Part shown: piece after piece, positions 11,202-21,072 of the stretch
Layout: each line of letters begins with the position of its first letter
Numbering within the stretch: the stretch's first letter is position 1
Source: Marinomonas ostreistagni
Lineage (GTDB): Bacteria > Pseudomonadota > Gammaproteobacteria > Pseudomonadales > Marinomonadaceae
Direction: 5' to 3'
Assembly: GCF_016461785.1 (NCBI RefSeq)
Contig: NZ_JAEMUH010000008.1
Location: forward strand, 124,001 to 188,000
DNA: 64,000 nt
Notes under the pieces: model-generated
Databases searched by the model: none
What the model saw: only the letters and a program-made list of their open reading frames with translations
Told to the model about the DNA's origin: nothing
Translations under genes and position numbers: made by a program

Positions 11202-11602
11202 ACACCAACTCCCACAGTTAAAACGTAGAAAACTCTACTCGATTTACTTCATATAACGTTAGGTGAGAATGCCTCAGAAGGGCACGAGAAATGGTTGTAA
11301 TATACCCACCTAACCATTCAAACTGAGGGTCATACTACTCTGGGCTTTGGGATCGCTCAAACTTCAAGCATGGTCAAATGGGGTAAAACGGGGCTTTCGA
11401 AGCCTCAAATAAGAACCGTTCTCATAGTAAAGTAGAATTATCTATGGTTCGCTGATTTGCAGACAGAAAATTCCTCTGACTTACATTGGAAATCAGAGAA
11501 ATATGGTTTTTTTTACTTATTTCTCTTTTTTTTTATCAAAATGCGACGGAAATCATGCATTAAAAGTGCAAAAACACAAAAAGCGTACAAATTTCATACA
11601 GC
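11202..11602. other. 401-bp non-coding region upstream of gltB
   Basis: No convincing gene is present: frames here are short and lack ribosome sites. It must hold the gltB promoter and the end of the damX transcript. A weak imperfect hairpin (TCTGA...TCAGA, about 11474-11498) and two T-runs near 11506-11535 are visible, but no operator for a named regulator could be identified. Confidence 0.6.
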
Positions 11603-13165
11603 TCATTGTGCTTTGGCCTTCTGAATATCTTGCTGAATACCTCGCACACTCCGCGCCCATGGGTTCAAGGTCCTCAAGGACTGAGGTAAGTTTTCAACCG
11701 CTGCGATGGCCTCACTACGATTACGGTACTCACCGTATACAACTACGTACCATTCCCTACCATTGTGCATGGCTTGGAAGTAACTAAAAGCGGCCAAACT
11801 TCCTTGATCCCGAATAAAATCCTGAACCGTATCTTTATTATGAGTTCCGAGCAATTGCAGGGTATAACGATTAGGGTTTCTCTCTAACCAAGCGTCTGTT
11901 TTATCAAATGGGTCCGTTGATTCCACTTGTTTAACCTGCGCAGGCGTAGTTTCCAAAGGCTCTTCTGTTTGCAGAACCGGAGTGGTTTGAATAGGTGCAA
12001 CCGGGGCTGAGTCAGGCGTATTTTGAACAGGAGAGGTTGAACGGATTGGAGCCGTCTCAATATTATTGTTGCTCGTTTGCTCTGATGGTTGTAATGCTTC
12101 AGCGGGAATAGGCGGAAGGGATACCGGTGTTTCTTGACCAATCTGGCGCTGCATCGCTTCAATTCGCGCTAATGTTTCTGAGCTCGCCTGTCGCGGCGCA
12201 CTCTGTGCAATCGGTGCAATGCTGGTACTGTTGCTAACCGGCATTGATTCCTCCTCGCCATCACTGAAAATCACCGCTACGAGTATTCCCAGCATAATGA
12301 TAGACATCAACGCCATATGAACTAAAGGAAAGCCAAATGACCCGCCAAGACGTATCCAAGAGCGCTTGCCTTTAGTGTCTCCGTCATTATTTTTACCATC
12401 TCCCATCAATGCAAGTGCGGCTTGATTGATAGCTCCCGGAAAGCCTCCGGACTGTTGGTAAATCTTTTTCAGCTGGCGCTCATTAAAAGGTAAGTTTATC
12501 CCTCCCCCAATCGCACGAACCCGGTGCAATAGGTAAGCTTGAGTCTGCTCAAAAGAATACGGCGCGAGTTCAAGCTCATGACTTAATTGCTCATAGCGAC
12601 TGCGCTGATAGCTGTCTAAATTTCGAGCAACAGAGTATTCGGTAAACAGCGCGACGTGTGGGACTTCCTGAGACTCTGTCGCGAGGGACATCATGTCCAT
12701 GAGCATAGTAACGGCATCCGTATTTAACTCATGCGCATTATCAATCAGAATAATAGCTTTTTGCCCCTTCGCTTCAATCTCATGAGCAAATTTTAGTAAG
12801 GGACCAAATGAAGTTCCGGCATTTTGACTGTCCAGCACATCGGCATAGCCTTGATAAATACTTTGCAATAGCTGGCCAGCTGTCATCAGCATAGAAGCTT
12901 TCACATGACTAATGACAGCGGTGTCATTCTGCAGGCGTATAAACTCCTGTAAAAACCGAGTTTTACCGCTGCCGGCAGCGCCTTTTACAACAGAAAGCAG
13001 ATTTGAGTATCGACTAAGGTGTTCCAGCATACCTAGCTGCTGGTTTCGCTCTTCGCTGGAGAAGTAGACTTGCGAATCATTGGAACCAAACGGATTCCTC
13101 AGCATCACTTTCGGTTGCTGATCTAAGGCTTCCTCCAGATTAAACTGAAAGTTTGGCTCCGCCAT
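11603..13165 (-). CDS. damX: DamX-like protein: AAA ATPase domain plus SPOR domain
   Basis: A 520-residue protein. Residues about 20-260 form an ExeA/AAA-type ATPase with Walker A KGAAGSGKT (61-69) and Walker B AIILIDNAHE (about 137-146). A membrane helix follows (about 279-300, VHMALMSIIMLGILVAVIF), then a long Pro/Thr/Gln-rich periplasmic linker and a C-terminal SPOR domain (about 435-510) of the type that binds denuded septal glycan. Its place directly after aroB is that of damX in E. coli, where DamX acts at the division septum. It is longer than E. coli DamX and, unlike it as I recall, keeps both nucleotide-binding motifs. Start: ATG 13165 after GAGGA. Confidence 0.85.
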   Translation of the reverse strand: MAEPNFQFNLEEALDQQPKVMLRNPFGSNDSQVYFSSEERNQQLGMLEHLSRYSNLLSVVKGAAGSGKTRFLQEFIRLQNDTAVISHVKASMLMTAGQLLQSIYQGYADVLDSQNAGTSFGPLLKFAHEIEAKGQKAIILIDNAHELNTDAVTMLMDMMSLATESQEVPHVALFTEYSVARNLDSYQRSRYEQLSHELELAPYSFEQTQAYLLHRVRAIGGGINLPFNERQLKKIYQQSGGFPGAINQAALALMGDGKNNDGDTKGKRSWIRLGGSFGFPLVHMALMSIIMLGILVAVIFSDGEEESMPVSNSTSIAPIAQSAPRQASSETLARIEAMQRQIGQETPVSLPPIPAEALQPSEQTSNNNIETAPIRSTSPVQNTPDSAPVAPIQTTPVLQTEEPLETTPAQVKQVESTDPFDKTDAWLERNPNRYTLQLLGTHNKDTVQDFIRDQGSLAAFSYFQAMHNGREWYVVVYGEYRNRSEAIAAVENLPQSLRTLNPWARSVRGIQQDIQKAKAQ

Positions 13166-13193
13166 GCACGTCCTCAGGATATAAGTTGAATGA

Positions 13194-14288
13194 TTAAGCG
13201 CTTGCTGCTTCTATCGCATCATCTAAACAAGCGTTGAAGTCTTCCATAGCAAAGTCAGACGTAACGTACGCGTCCCCCAGTGCCTTCAACAGTATTAAAC
13301 GTAAACTACCATCGAGTACTTTTTTGTCCAACAACATTCGCTCAATAAATGCATTACGACTCATCTCTTTTGGTGGCAGCACAGGTAGGTTAGCTTTTGC
13401 TAACAGGTTCACACTGCGCTCAACATCTGACTCAGTCAGACTGCCCAAACGCCAAGATAGGTCAACCGCTAAGACCGTTCCCGCTGCAACGGCCTCGCCA
13501 TGTAACCAGTTGCCATATCCCATTTCCGTTTCAATTGCGTGACCAAAAGTATGACCAAGATTCAAGATTGCGCGAATGCCGCCTTCTCTTTCGTCTTGCG
13601 CGACAACATCCGCTTTTGCTCGACAAGACTCGTAAATAGCATGTGTAATTTTCTCACCATCTAGTGTCATTAAGTCGTCAATATTATCTTCTAACCATGA
13701 AAAGAATGGCGCATCGCAAATCAATCCATATTTAATCACTTCCGCCATACCAGCAGACAATTCACGTGCGGGCAGTGAGTTCAGTGACTCCGTATCAATA
13801 ATGACCGCTTGTGGCTGATAAAAGGCACCAACCATATTTTTACCTAACGGGTGATTCACTCCCGTCTTTCCGCCAACCGATGAGTCAACTTGCGACAACA
13901 GGGTGGTTGGCACCTGAATAAAAGGCACACCACGCTGGTAGGTAGCAGCTGCAAAACCAGCCATATCTCCAACAACCCCACCACCCAACGCAATGATCGT
14001 CGTTGTACGGTTGTGCTTCGCTTCTAATAAAGAGGATAGAATAAGCTCATAGGTATCTAGCGTTTTATACTTTTCACCATCGGGTAGAACGCATGTGTCG
14101 ACTTGGTAATCGTCACCTAGTAAGGCAACTAAATCGGCTAAATAAATATCCGCAACCGTTGTATTTGTCACGATCATGATTTGTTTTCCATGTATCGCAT
14201 CATCAAACAATTGTTTTTGTTGACGAATACCTGCTCCAATATAAATAGGATAGCTTCGATCACCTAAATCGACCGTAAGAGTTCGCAT
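13194..14288 (-). CDS. aroB: 3-dehydroquinate synthase
   Basis: A 364-residue protein of typical AroB length. It has the NAD-binding [19 protein letters not shown] (around residue 103), the active-site [17 protein letters not shown] stretch, and the metal ligands in [11 protein letters not shown] with HGEAVA downstream. It converts DAHP to 3-dehydroquinate, step two of the shikimate pathway. It follows aroK by four bases and precedes the damX-like gene by 28 bases, which indicates one transcript from the secretin cluster through aroKB to damX. GGAGG lies nine bases before the ATG. Confidence 0.97.
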   Translation of the reverse strand: MRTLTVDLGDRSYPIYIGAGIRQQKQLFDDAIHGKQIMIVTNTTVADIYLADLVALLGDDYQVDTCVLPDGEKYKTLDTYELILSSLLEAKHNRTTTIIALGGGVVGDMAGFAAATYQRGVPFIQVPTTLLSQVDSSVGGKTGVNHPLGKNMVGAFYQPQAVIIDTESLNSLPARELSAGMAEVIKYGLICDAPFFSWLEDNIDDLMTLDGEKITHAIYESCRAKADVVAQDEREGGIRAILNLGHTFGHAIETEMGYGNWLHGEAVAAGTVLAVDLSWRLGSLTESDVERSVNLLAKANLPVLPPKEMSRNAFIERMLLDKKVLDGSLRLILLKALGDAYVTSDFAMEDFNACLDDAIEAASA

Positions 14289-14292
14289 GCGT

Positions 14293-14832
14293 TTAAACCT
14301 CCGCAGCTAAATGCTTTTTAATAGCGTCCATTACTTTGTTCGCAACCGTTTTAGGGTGTCGGGAGTCGGTTTCCACAATCACCGATGCCACCTCACGATA
14401 AAGAGGGTCTCGAATCGAGAATAATCGATTCAATGTTTCTTTCGGGTTCCCCTGTTTGAGCAACGGGCGATTATTACTTTTGGACGTTCGCTGTAATTGT
14501 TGGGCAACTGATGCAAAAAGATACACGACTAAGGATTGCTGCTTTAGCATGTGACGATTCTCCTCTTTCATCACGATTCCTCCTCCAGTCGCTAAAACGA
14601 CGGGAGTCTGGTCGTCTTGTAGCATACTTTGTAAAGTTTGCGTTTCTCGTTTTCGGAACCCTTCCTCACCTTCTTTTTCAAAAATCCAAGGAATGTCTGC
14701 ACCAGCTTTTTCTTCAATCACCCGATCAGAATCGAAAAATTCTCTGTCCAGCTGTTGCGACAGAAGGCGCCCAATGGTCGTTTTCCCTGCTCCCATTGGG
14801 CCCACTAATATAATTGTCGGGGCGTTAATCAT
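14293..14832 (-). CDS. aroK: Shikimate kinase
   Basis: A 179-residue kinase with the P-loop [11 protein letters not shown] (residues 11-21), the shikimate-binding DSD (near 35) and RKRET region, the GGG motif (ATGGGIVM), and the flexible LID with RPLLK. It phosphorylates shikimate at the 3-hydroxyl using ATP. Gene order secretin-aroK-aroB-damX is the conserved gammaproteobacterial arrangement. It starts at ATG 14832, 39 bases after the secretin gene. The length fits AroK rather than AroL. Confidence 0.96.
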   Translation of the reverse strand: MINAPTIILVGPMGAGKTTIGRLLSQQLDREFFDSDRVIEEKAGADIPWIFEKEGEEGFRKRETQTLQSMLQDDQTPVVLATGGGIVMKEENRHMLKQQSLVVYLFASVAQQLQRTSKSNNRPLLKQGNPKETLNRLFSIRDPLYREVASVIVETDSRHPKTVANKVMDAIKKHLAAEV

Positions 14833-14871
14833 TTTTTTAATACTTCGAAGTTAACTGTTTTCGGCTACCGC

Positions 14872-16053
14872 CTAGTTTACCGACATTTTTAGCAGTTTTG
14901 GCGTAATAAATACAAGTAGTTCCCTTTTTTCTTGTTGTTCGGTGCTCTGCTGGAATAATGCCCCCAATAAAGGCACCTCACTAAGGACTGGAACTTTGCT
15001 AATGGTAACAAGACGCTCTTCCCGAAAAATCCCTCCTAAGACTAACGTTTCGCCATTTAATACCTCAACCTGAGTTTGGACACGATTGGTTTCCAAGCTA
15101 GGCACACCATTGACCATATCACCAACCGAGTCTTGATGAATTTTGAGGTTCAACAAGAGTGTGTTGGCATCTTTCACTTCCGGTGTCACTTCTAATACCA
15201 ACCCTGCCTGACGAAACTCGACGCTTAGACTTTCATCGTTCATAACTTGATAAGGTATTTCAGTACCAGACTCGATACGAGCAGACTGCCCTTCTGCCGT
15301 GACAATTTTAGGTCGTGCGACAATGTTGGCTGAGCCATTACGTTCTAGCCAATCCAAGGTTGCAGATAAATTCATGATCCCAGATTGTCCACTCACTCCC
15401 AGCGTAATAGGAGAAGATGCAATACCAAGCCCAACATCAGCTGAAACGCCTTGATTGGCTCTATCCAATAATGATGCTTGCCAATTCACACCGAGTTGTT
15501 CTTGGACACCTTCATTGATTTGCACAATTTCCGCAGCGATTTCTATTTGTCGCATGGGGCTATCTAGCCAAGTTAAGGACTGCTCTAAAATGGTGGGTGC
15601 GCCACAGTAGTGTGTCATTAACGCATTGGTTCTCGGATCAATAATCACTTTAATACCAGAGAAAAATTGTTGTAGATGAGAGCCTACTTGCTCAGCTTTA
15701 GCATGCTTTAAATGCCAGATTCGGTGAAAACAATCCTTTGCCTTGGGCGTAATATCTTCCATGGAAGAAGGAGACATAGGCATCAGTACAGCAATATCGT
15801 CTTGCCATTGAAGTGTCAGCTGATGCTGCAACGCTACTGCCGATAAAACCTGCTCCCACGTAGCGTCTCTTATGGATAACGAAATATCGCCATCAATGTC
15901 TGGGTCGATAACGACACTACTATTCAGTTGAGTTGCGAGCTGAGGTAAGACTTGCTGAAGAGGCTGCTGCCTAATAAAAACATCCAGAGCAAAAACGAGA
16001 TCACTTAATATGAATGAACTCAATATGATAAAGAAGTGCACATACCTACGCAT
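14872..16053 (-). CDS. hofQ: Short secretin, HofQ/ComE/PilQ family
   Basis: A protein of about 393 residues with a signal peptide, an N-terminal STN/secretin domain (LDVFIRQQPLQQVLPQLATQ onward), a secretin N1-like domain and a C-terminal secretin pore (VLNGETLVLGGIFRE, VPVLSEVPLLGALFQ). At this size, without the AMIN domains of PilQ, it matches HofQ of E. coli and ComE of Haemophilus, outer-membrane channels for DNA uptake. The start at 16053 is chosen because AAGGAG lies seven bases upstream and the previous stop codon ends one base before; an earlier ATG at 16077 would overlap the previous gene. The location before aroK also fits. Whether it serves a pilus or DNA uptake alone is inference. 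Confidence 0.85.
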   Translation of the reverse strand: MRRYVHFFIILSSFILSDLVFALDVFIRQQPLQQVLPQLATQLNSSVVIDPDIDGDISLSIRDATWEQVLSAVALQHQLTLQWQDDIAVLMPMSPSSMEDITPKAKDCFHRIWHLKHAKAEQVGSHLQQFFSGIKVIIDPRTNALMTHYCGAPTILEQSLTWLDSPMRQIEIAAEIVQINEGVQEQLGVNWQASLLDRANQGVSADVGLGIASSPITLGVSGQSGIMNLSATLDWLERNGSANIVARPKIVTAEGQSARIESGTEIPYQVMNDESLSVEFRQAGLVLEVTPEVKDANTLLLNLKIHQDSVGDMVNGVPSLETNRVQTQVEVLNGETLVLGGIFREERLVTISKVPVLSEVPLLGALFQQSTEQQEKRELLVFITPKLLKMSVN

Positions 16054-16054
16054 A

Positions 16055-16732
16055 CTAAGGCTCCTTTGAATCATCATATAGGCTTAATGCTCGATTCAGT
16101 TCTATGCGCCGTTGTTCACCCTGGCTATTTGTTAAGACAATTCCATCTTGATCAATCTCAGTGAGGGTGGCATGCAGCGCAGGTAACCAGCTACCTTGCT
16201 TATGCCAGTGCTCATCGCCATTTATATTTATTAAAGCTGAAGCGTCATAGTTGTTCAATGTGGTCAGTAATTCACCTTTGCTCGGCCATTCACTTTGACT
16301 AGAAATAGGCAGCCAATCTTGCTCAGGCTTTAGGATCTCTGGTTTAGTAAAGTGCCAGGTTAAATCTGCCTGCCAAAGCTCACCACTTCGATGCCAAGTG
16401 GCGCGCTCTAATGCTAACCAATATTGATTTTGTATTTCACTTAAAGCCTCACGCCAATGCGTTAACGTCATGTTATCTTGAAGCCGTAAGCCAACAACCA
16501 AATCATCTTGATATAGAAGTGTCATGGCGTTTGTATTTTGCAAAGACTTGATACGCTGTTCCACTGACACCCATTTTTGTGAAGCATGTTGCCATTGAAT
16601 AATAGCTTGTTGGCGCTCCTTATATTCCTGCCATAATAGGCGTCCTCCCCATACAGCGCTGACTATTTCGATTAGTAGCAACCAACGAAGCATTTGAAGT
16701 ATTCGTAAAGTACTGTTTGATGGATACCTCAT
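16055..16732 (-). CDS. Reduced PilO/PilP-like (HofO/HofP-like) inner-membrane protein
   Basis: A protein of about 225 residues that I recognise mainly by context. It has one N-terminal membrane helix (LRWLLLIEIVSAVWGGRLLW), a coiled-coil stretch (about 30-60) as in PilO, and a C-terminal segment (IDQDGIVLTNSQGEQRRIEL) that resembles the small beta domain of PilP, which binds the secretin. One gene may therefore combine parts normally split over pilO and pilP. The ATG at 16732 overlaps the previous stop as ATGA and has GAGG seven bases upstream; a GTG six bases earlier is less likely. The gene is coupled to the secretin gene with a one-base gap. Confidence 0.55.
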   Translation of the reverse strand: MRYPSNSTLRILQMLRWLLLIEIVSAVWGGRLLWQEYKERQQAIIQWQHASQKWVSVEQRIKSLQNTNAMTLLYQDDLVVGLRLQDNMTLTHWREALSEIQNQYWLALERATWHRSGELWQADLTWHFTKPEILKPEQDWLPISSQSEWPSKGELLTTLNNYDASALININGDEHWHKQGSWLPALHATLTEIDQDGIVLTNSQGEQRRIELNRALSLYDDSKEP

Positions 16733-17586
16733 GGCCACACCTCACCATTTAGAACGACTTTCACAGCTGGGAGAGATGCAGACCAGTTTTCGTACCAAAG
16801 CTGTAAATCCCGATCCGGTCCAGTCAATGTAAGATCTACTTGATAAGGCTGTAGTTCTATGTGCTCTAAACGAACAGTTCTCGGAAGTGCTTGTACGTAT
16901 TCAAGCGTCGTATTCAGGTAAGAGAACTTCGCCTCAGGCCATGGCCATTGGAACGGCTCTTTTAGCGTAGGCATCTCAGCCAATAAGAAGCTGGCTACAC
17001 CAAGGGTCAAAACAGTCGTTAGAAATGTTCCGGCGCCCCAACAGGACAGCTCAAAACGTCGCTGTTTTTCCGCCATATAGGCATCGCTGTATGGGTGAAA
17101 GCAATATGGTTCTCTGTTGATTAATAGCCAATCGGCCTCTCGCAAAGAGATCAACTCTTCACTAAGAATATACTTAAAACCAAGCTTCGATAGCGCTTGA
17201 TAGTAAGTATTTGCCAACACATAAACATGCAGTGTATATGGCTCTCTAGCCCTGTCTTGCCAAAAAACTAGGTTGCGCTCTGACTCCTGAAGAGAAGAAG
17301 TCACTCCTGCGTAAGCCTGAGCAGCAACTCCTAGTAACTTTTTCGACAAGCGCCTACCGACAACATGTGAGGACTTTTCTAGCCAGTGATTGGGTAATAA
17401 TATGGCGTTAGGAAAGGCACTCTGTTGACTGAGAAACTTCTCTAATTGACATAACTCATTCTGAATATCGGAATGCCCAGTACTTTTATGAACTTTAGAA
17501 GCTAAGTTTTCTTTCGCTGTTTTGGTGATGACACACCATGCACCATCACGCCAAACAATAAACTTGGGATGAGAAAATATAGACAC
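16729..17586 (-). CDS. Reduced PilM/PilN-like (HofM/HofN-like) membrane protein
   Basis: About 285 residues with no confident family match. One membrane helix lies near residues 185-205 (AGTFLTTVLTLGVASFLLAE). The N-terminal cytoplasmic part could be a decayed actin-like PilM domain, and the periplasmic part after the helix (VQALPRTVRLEHIELQPYQV) has the fold pattern of PilN/GspL tails. It heads the minus-strand cluster, opposite mrcA, exactly where hofM/hofN or pilM/pilN normally lie. GTG at 17586 is preferred because GGAGG is five bases upstream; ATG at 17598 has no ribosome site. Function is inferred from position. Confidence 0.5.
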   Translation of the reverse strand: MSIFSHPKFIVWRDGAWCVITKTAKENLASKVHKSTGHSDIQNELCQLEKFLSQQSAFPNAILLPNHWLEKSSHVVGRRLSKKLLGVAAQAYAGVTSSLQESERNLVFWQDRAREPYTLHVYVLANTYYQALSKLGFKYILSEELISLREADWLLINREPYCFHPYSDAYMAEKQRRFELSCWGAGTFLTTVLTLGVASFLLAEMPTLKEPFQWPWPEAKFSYLNTTLEYVQALPRTVRLEHIELQPYQVDLTLTGPDRDLQLWYENWSASLPAVKVVLNGEVWP

Positions 17587-17732
17587 GTCTTCCTCCATGA
17601 ATCGATGTCGTTGTTAGTAACTTTTAAATATGACAAGCAAAATTAGTCGTTTGATTATTAATCATCATATTTTTACAAGAAGATAACACGAAAATTCCCT
17701 CCGACAAGCCTCCATGGCTAACTCAAGTCAGG

Positions 17733-17738
17733 TATAAT
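17733..17738 (+). promoter_or_regulatory. Candidate -10 element for mrcA
   Basis: A consensus TATAAT lies 31 bases before the mrcA start in the divergent mrcA/hof intergenic region. No good -35 element is visible at the standard distance, so the promoter is only partly supported. Confidence 0.45.
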
Positions 17739-17769
17739 CCATCGCACACTAATTAATCAGTGACCTAAC

Positions 17770-20217
17770 ATGGCCAAAACATTCAAAATTCTTTTTATCC
17801 TTGCTCTACTTGGCGCACTGGCCGCTGCTGGGATTATCTTCGCTGTATACCATCAAGTAAAAGACAGCATCCCAACTAAAGAAGAAATGCAAGCTATCGA
17901 ACTGCAAATCCCTTTACGAATCTACACTCGAGATGAGCAACTAATCGGGGAGTTTGGTGAGCAACGTCGTACGCCTGTTCGCTACGAAGATATTCCTCTG
18001 GATTTAGAGAATGCTGTGTTAGCGGCAGAAGACAGTAATTTTTACCACCATCCAGGTGTCGATATCATGGGGCTATTACGCGCCGCCTATCAATTAGTAT
18101 CGACTGGGGAAATTCAGAGTGGTGGTAGCACCATTACCATGCAGGTCGCACGTAACTATTTTCTGTCCTTTGAACAAACCTTCATGCGTAAATTCACGGA
18201 GATTTTTATCTCTCTGAAAATGGAGCAAGAGCTCAGTAAGCACGAGATTCTAGAGCTCTACATGAATAAAATTTATCTAGGTAAGCGCGCCTATGGTTTT
18301 GATGCAGCAGCACAAGTCTATTACGGTAAACCATTAAATGAGCTATCTCTAGCGCAATACGCCATGATTGCAGGTTTGCCTAAAGCTCCTTCACGCTATA
18401 ACCCAATCGCCAATCCATCCCGAGCATTGATCCGCCGGAACTGGATCCTACAACGCATGCTAACGTTGGGAATGATTGATAAAACAGCCTATCAAACAGC
18501 TGTTGAAGCCCCAGTTACCGCGCAGAACTATGGTATTCAAGCGGATGTGGAAGCCAATTATGTAGCGGAAATGGTGCGTCATGAACTTTACCAAACCTAC
18601 GGAGACAAGCTTTACTCAGAAGGCCTTGTGGTCTATACAACGATAAATTCACAACGCCAGAAGGACGCCAATGATGCAATTTATAACGGTGTACTTGCGT
18701 ATGACGAGCGACACGGTTATCGCGGTACATTGGATACTCGAACCGATTTAATCAATGCCACATTAGAAGATCAGCAAGCAGTGTTTAAAGAGTTTGATAA
18801 TATTCCTGATTGGACACTGGCCTTGGTATTGAGCACCGAACAAGAACAAGCGACTGTACGTTTACAAGATGGCAGTGCTGTGGACTTACCTTTCGCGGCG
18901 TTGAGCTGGGCGGCCCCTTACTTAAATGAAAACGCTCATGGCCCCAAACCTAAAACCGTTGAAGACGTTGTCGTACCGGGAGATATCATTCAATTACGCC
19001 CAGATGAAGAAACCGTCTGGCGTTTAGCGCAAACTCCTACCGTACAAAGTGCATTAATTTCTCTAGATAGCCGTGATGGTGCCATTGAATCCCTTGTCGG
19101 TGGATTTAACTTCTTCGCCAATAAATTTAATCGCGTAACTCAATCAAAGCGCCAGCCTGGATCGAACTTTAAGCCGTTCATTTATTCCAGTGCACTAGCC
19201 AATGGTTATACCGCTGCCAGTGTCATTAACGACGCACCGGTTGTCTTTCATGACAGCAACTTAGCCAATGCATGGCGTCCAACAAACGACGGCGGTAAAT
19301 TCTATGGCCCAACACGATTACGCCAAGCGCTGTATCGCTCCCAAAACGTAGTCTCGGTTCGTTTGCTAGATGAAATGGGGGTACGTCCAACCTTGCAGTT
19401 TGTGAAACGATTTGGCTTCGACCCAGATGAATTACCGCATAATTTGTCCTTATCTTTGGGTAGTGCAAACCTCTCACCATTACAAATTGCTTCAGGATAC
19501 AGCGTCTTCTCAAATGGTGGCTTCCGTGTTCAGCCTTACTTAATTGACCGTATCGAAGATCGTTCAGGTGAGACAGTATTCCAAGCTGAGCCAGTAACAG
19601 TCTGCAAAGACTGTACTTTATTAGAAGGTGTTGACATTGATAGCCCTGAAAAAGGACTATTCGACAAACAACAAGGGGTGGTTGAGCTACCTGTCGCACC
19701 TCGCGTATTGGATGCAGAAATTAACTACATCATGTACGACATCATGCGCGATGTGATTCGCTACGGCACAGGACGTCGTGCCCGTGTCCTAGAACGAGAC
19801 GATATTGCAGGTAAAACAGGCACCACAAATGACGGTCGTGACGCTTGGTTTTCAGGCTTTAATGGCGATGTGGTGACGACGGTTTGGACCGGCTTTGATG
19901 ATATGTCTCCGCTGGGACGTGGCGAATGGGGTGGCTCTGCTTCCCTACCCACTTGGATCAACTACATGCGCCCAACCTTAGCAGGAACAGAACCAAGCTA
20001 TGTCGAGAAACCTTCATCATTGGTAACGGTTCGCATCGATCCAACCACCGGCGAGCGGGCATATCCTGGCCAGAATAATGCTATTTTCGAGCTATTCCGC
20101 AAGGATCATATTCCCACAAGACGAGTCACAGCACGCTCCGAGCCTCAAGAACGATCATCGGATACTACGGCAGAACCTGCTCCTTCCAGTAATATCGCCA
20201 TTGAGAATTTATTCTAA
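17770..20217 (+). CDS. mrcA: Penicillin-binding protein 1A, bifunctional peptidoglycan synthase
   Basis: An 815-residue class A PBP. A membrane helix (residues 5-27) is followed by the glycosyltransferase domain with EDSNFYHHPGVD and GGSTITMQ, an OB-like insert, and the transpeptidase domain with the SNFK nucleophile motif (RQPGSNFKPF, near residue 463), SQN (near 520) and KTGTT (near 682). It polymerises glycan strands and cross-links stem peptides in the periplasm. Divergent placement from the secretin cluster is the standard gammaproteobacterial arrangement. It ends at a strong terminator at 20223-20252. Confidence 0.96.
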   Translation: MAKTFKILFILALLGALAAAGIIFAVYHQVKDSIPTKEEMQAIELQIPLRIYTRDEQLIGEFGEQRRTPVRYEDIPLDLENAVLAAEDSNFYHHPGVDIMGLLRAAYQLVSTGEIQSGGSTITMQVARNYFLSFEQTFMRKFTEIFISLKMEQELSKHEILELYMNKIYLGKRAYGFDAAAQVYYGKPLNELSLAQYAMIAGLPKAPSRYNPIANPSRALIRRNWILQRMLTLGMIDKTAYQTAVEAPVTAQNYGIQADVEANYVAEMVRHELYQTYGDKLYSEGLVVYTTINSQRQKDANDAIYNGVLAYDERHGYRGTLDTRTDLINATLEDQQAVFKEFDNIPDWTLALVLSTEQEQATVRLQDGSAVDLPFAALSWAAPYLNENAHGPKPKTVEDVVVPGDIIQLRPDEETVWRLAQTPTVQSALISLDSRDGAIESLVGGFNFFANKFNRVTQSKRQPGSNFKPFIYSSALANGYTAASVINDAPVVFHDSNLANAWRPTNDGGKFYGPTRLRQALYRSQNVVSVRLLDEMGVRPTLQFVKRFGFDPDELPHNLSLSLGSANLSPLQIASGYSVFSNGGFRVQPYLIDRIEDRSGETVFQAEPVTVCKDCTLLEGVDIDSPEKGLFDKQQGVVELPVAPRVLDAEINYIMYDIMRDVIRYGTGRRARVLERDDIAGKTGTTNDGRDAWFSGFNGDVVTTVWTGFDDMSPLGRGEWGGSASLPTWINYMRPTLAGTEPSYVEKPSSLVTVRIDPTTGERAYPGQNNAIFELFRKDHIPTRRVTARSEPQERSSDTTAEPAPSSNIAIENLF

Positions 20218-20222
20218 ACCAC

Positions 20223-20252
20223 AAAAAACGCTGCCATCTGGCAGCGTTTTTT
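20223..20252. terminator. Bidirectional terminator between mrcA and the HAD gene
   Basis: Stem AAAAAACGCTGCC and its complement enclose loop ATCT, with T-run on both strands. It lies 5 bases after the mrcA stop and 25 bases after the stop of the convergent HAD gene, so it can serve both. Confidence 0.93.
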
Positions 20253-20277
20253 TATGCTTCAAGCGTTACGTGTGATG

Positions 20278-21072
20278 TTAATCTTGATGACAAAGAAGGT
20301 AATCCGCTAGCTGGGCAAAGCCTTCCCCACCTTCGGCATCGGTTAGGTAGCCTGGAAGATGCTTCAGCGTTGTTAAATGTGGCGCGATGTTCGCTACGCC
20401 GACACTTACAGGAAACTCAGCAAACATAGACTCATCATTGGGAGCATCGCCTACGTAGATGACTTGTTGATGGGCTTGCGCCATAGACAGTTGCAAGAAT
20501 TGCGTCAGCACATGACGCGCCATAACCACTTTATCTACCCCTGATTGGCAAACATTGATATGAATGGAAGACGCTTTCGCATTCAACCCTTTATCTCGCA
20601 AAATAGCCAGTAACGCCTCTTTCTCTTGATGGGCGGGCGGTTGCACCTGCTGTGCATAATCGATCGCCACATCCGTTAATCGATAAGCTTGATCCTTTGC
20701 CAGAGCCAAAGTAGGAAAATGCACCAACTCTGCTTGAACCGTTGCTAACAGTGATGCTTGCTCTGTGCGCATAGCCGCTTCAGCATTCAAAAAATGGTAA
20801 TGGACGACACCAGATTTTGGCTCTAGAAACACACCGCCACCTTCACTGATGACACCGGCTACAGGCAGCACTCGAGCCATCATATCCGACCATCCAGCAC
20901 AGCCACCGGTGACGGGGATTACCTTAATTCCCGCTTGTTCTAATCGGTACAAAGCACTCAGTGCTGCAGAAGGTAAACGGCCATGAAGTGTTAAAGTGTC
21001 ATCAAAGTCTGTGAGCACATAACGTATGTTTTTGAGTGATGTCAGCGGTAAATCCACTAATGGTTTAGGCAT
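20278..21072 (-). CDS. HAD-IIB family phosphatase (Cof/SPP-like)
   Basis: About 264 residues. Motif I is DFDDTL (residues 22-27, nucleophile and acid/base aspartates), motif II lies at PVTGG, and motif IV is VGDAPNDESMF. The cap between them is of the IIB type found in sugar-phosphate phosphatases. It overlaps the 3' end of the deoR gene by eight bases and closes the ugp operon, so its substrate may be a polyol or glycerol phosphate; that is inference. A TTG at 21099 with AAGGAG six bases upstream is a serious alternative start adding nine residues. Confidence 0.82.
   Translation of the reverse strand: MPKPLVDLPLTSLKNIRYVLTDFDDTLTLHGRLPSAALSALYRLEQAGIKVIPVTGGCAGWSDMMARVLPVAGVISEGGGVFLEPKSGVVHYHFLNAEAAMRTEQASLLATVQAELVHFPTLALAKDQAYRLTDVAIDYAQQVQPPAHQEKEALLAILRDKGLNAKASSIHINVCQSGVDKVVMARHVLTQFLQLSMAQAHQQVIYVGDAPNDESMFAEFPVSVGVANIAPHLTTLKHLPGYLTDAEGGEGFAQLADYLLCHQD

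Noticed and set aside
11474-11535. Hairpin plus T-runs in the gltB leader as a riboswitch or terminator
   Set aside because: The stem is five base pairs, is on the wrong strand for gltB, and no known riboswitch core was recognised.
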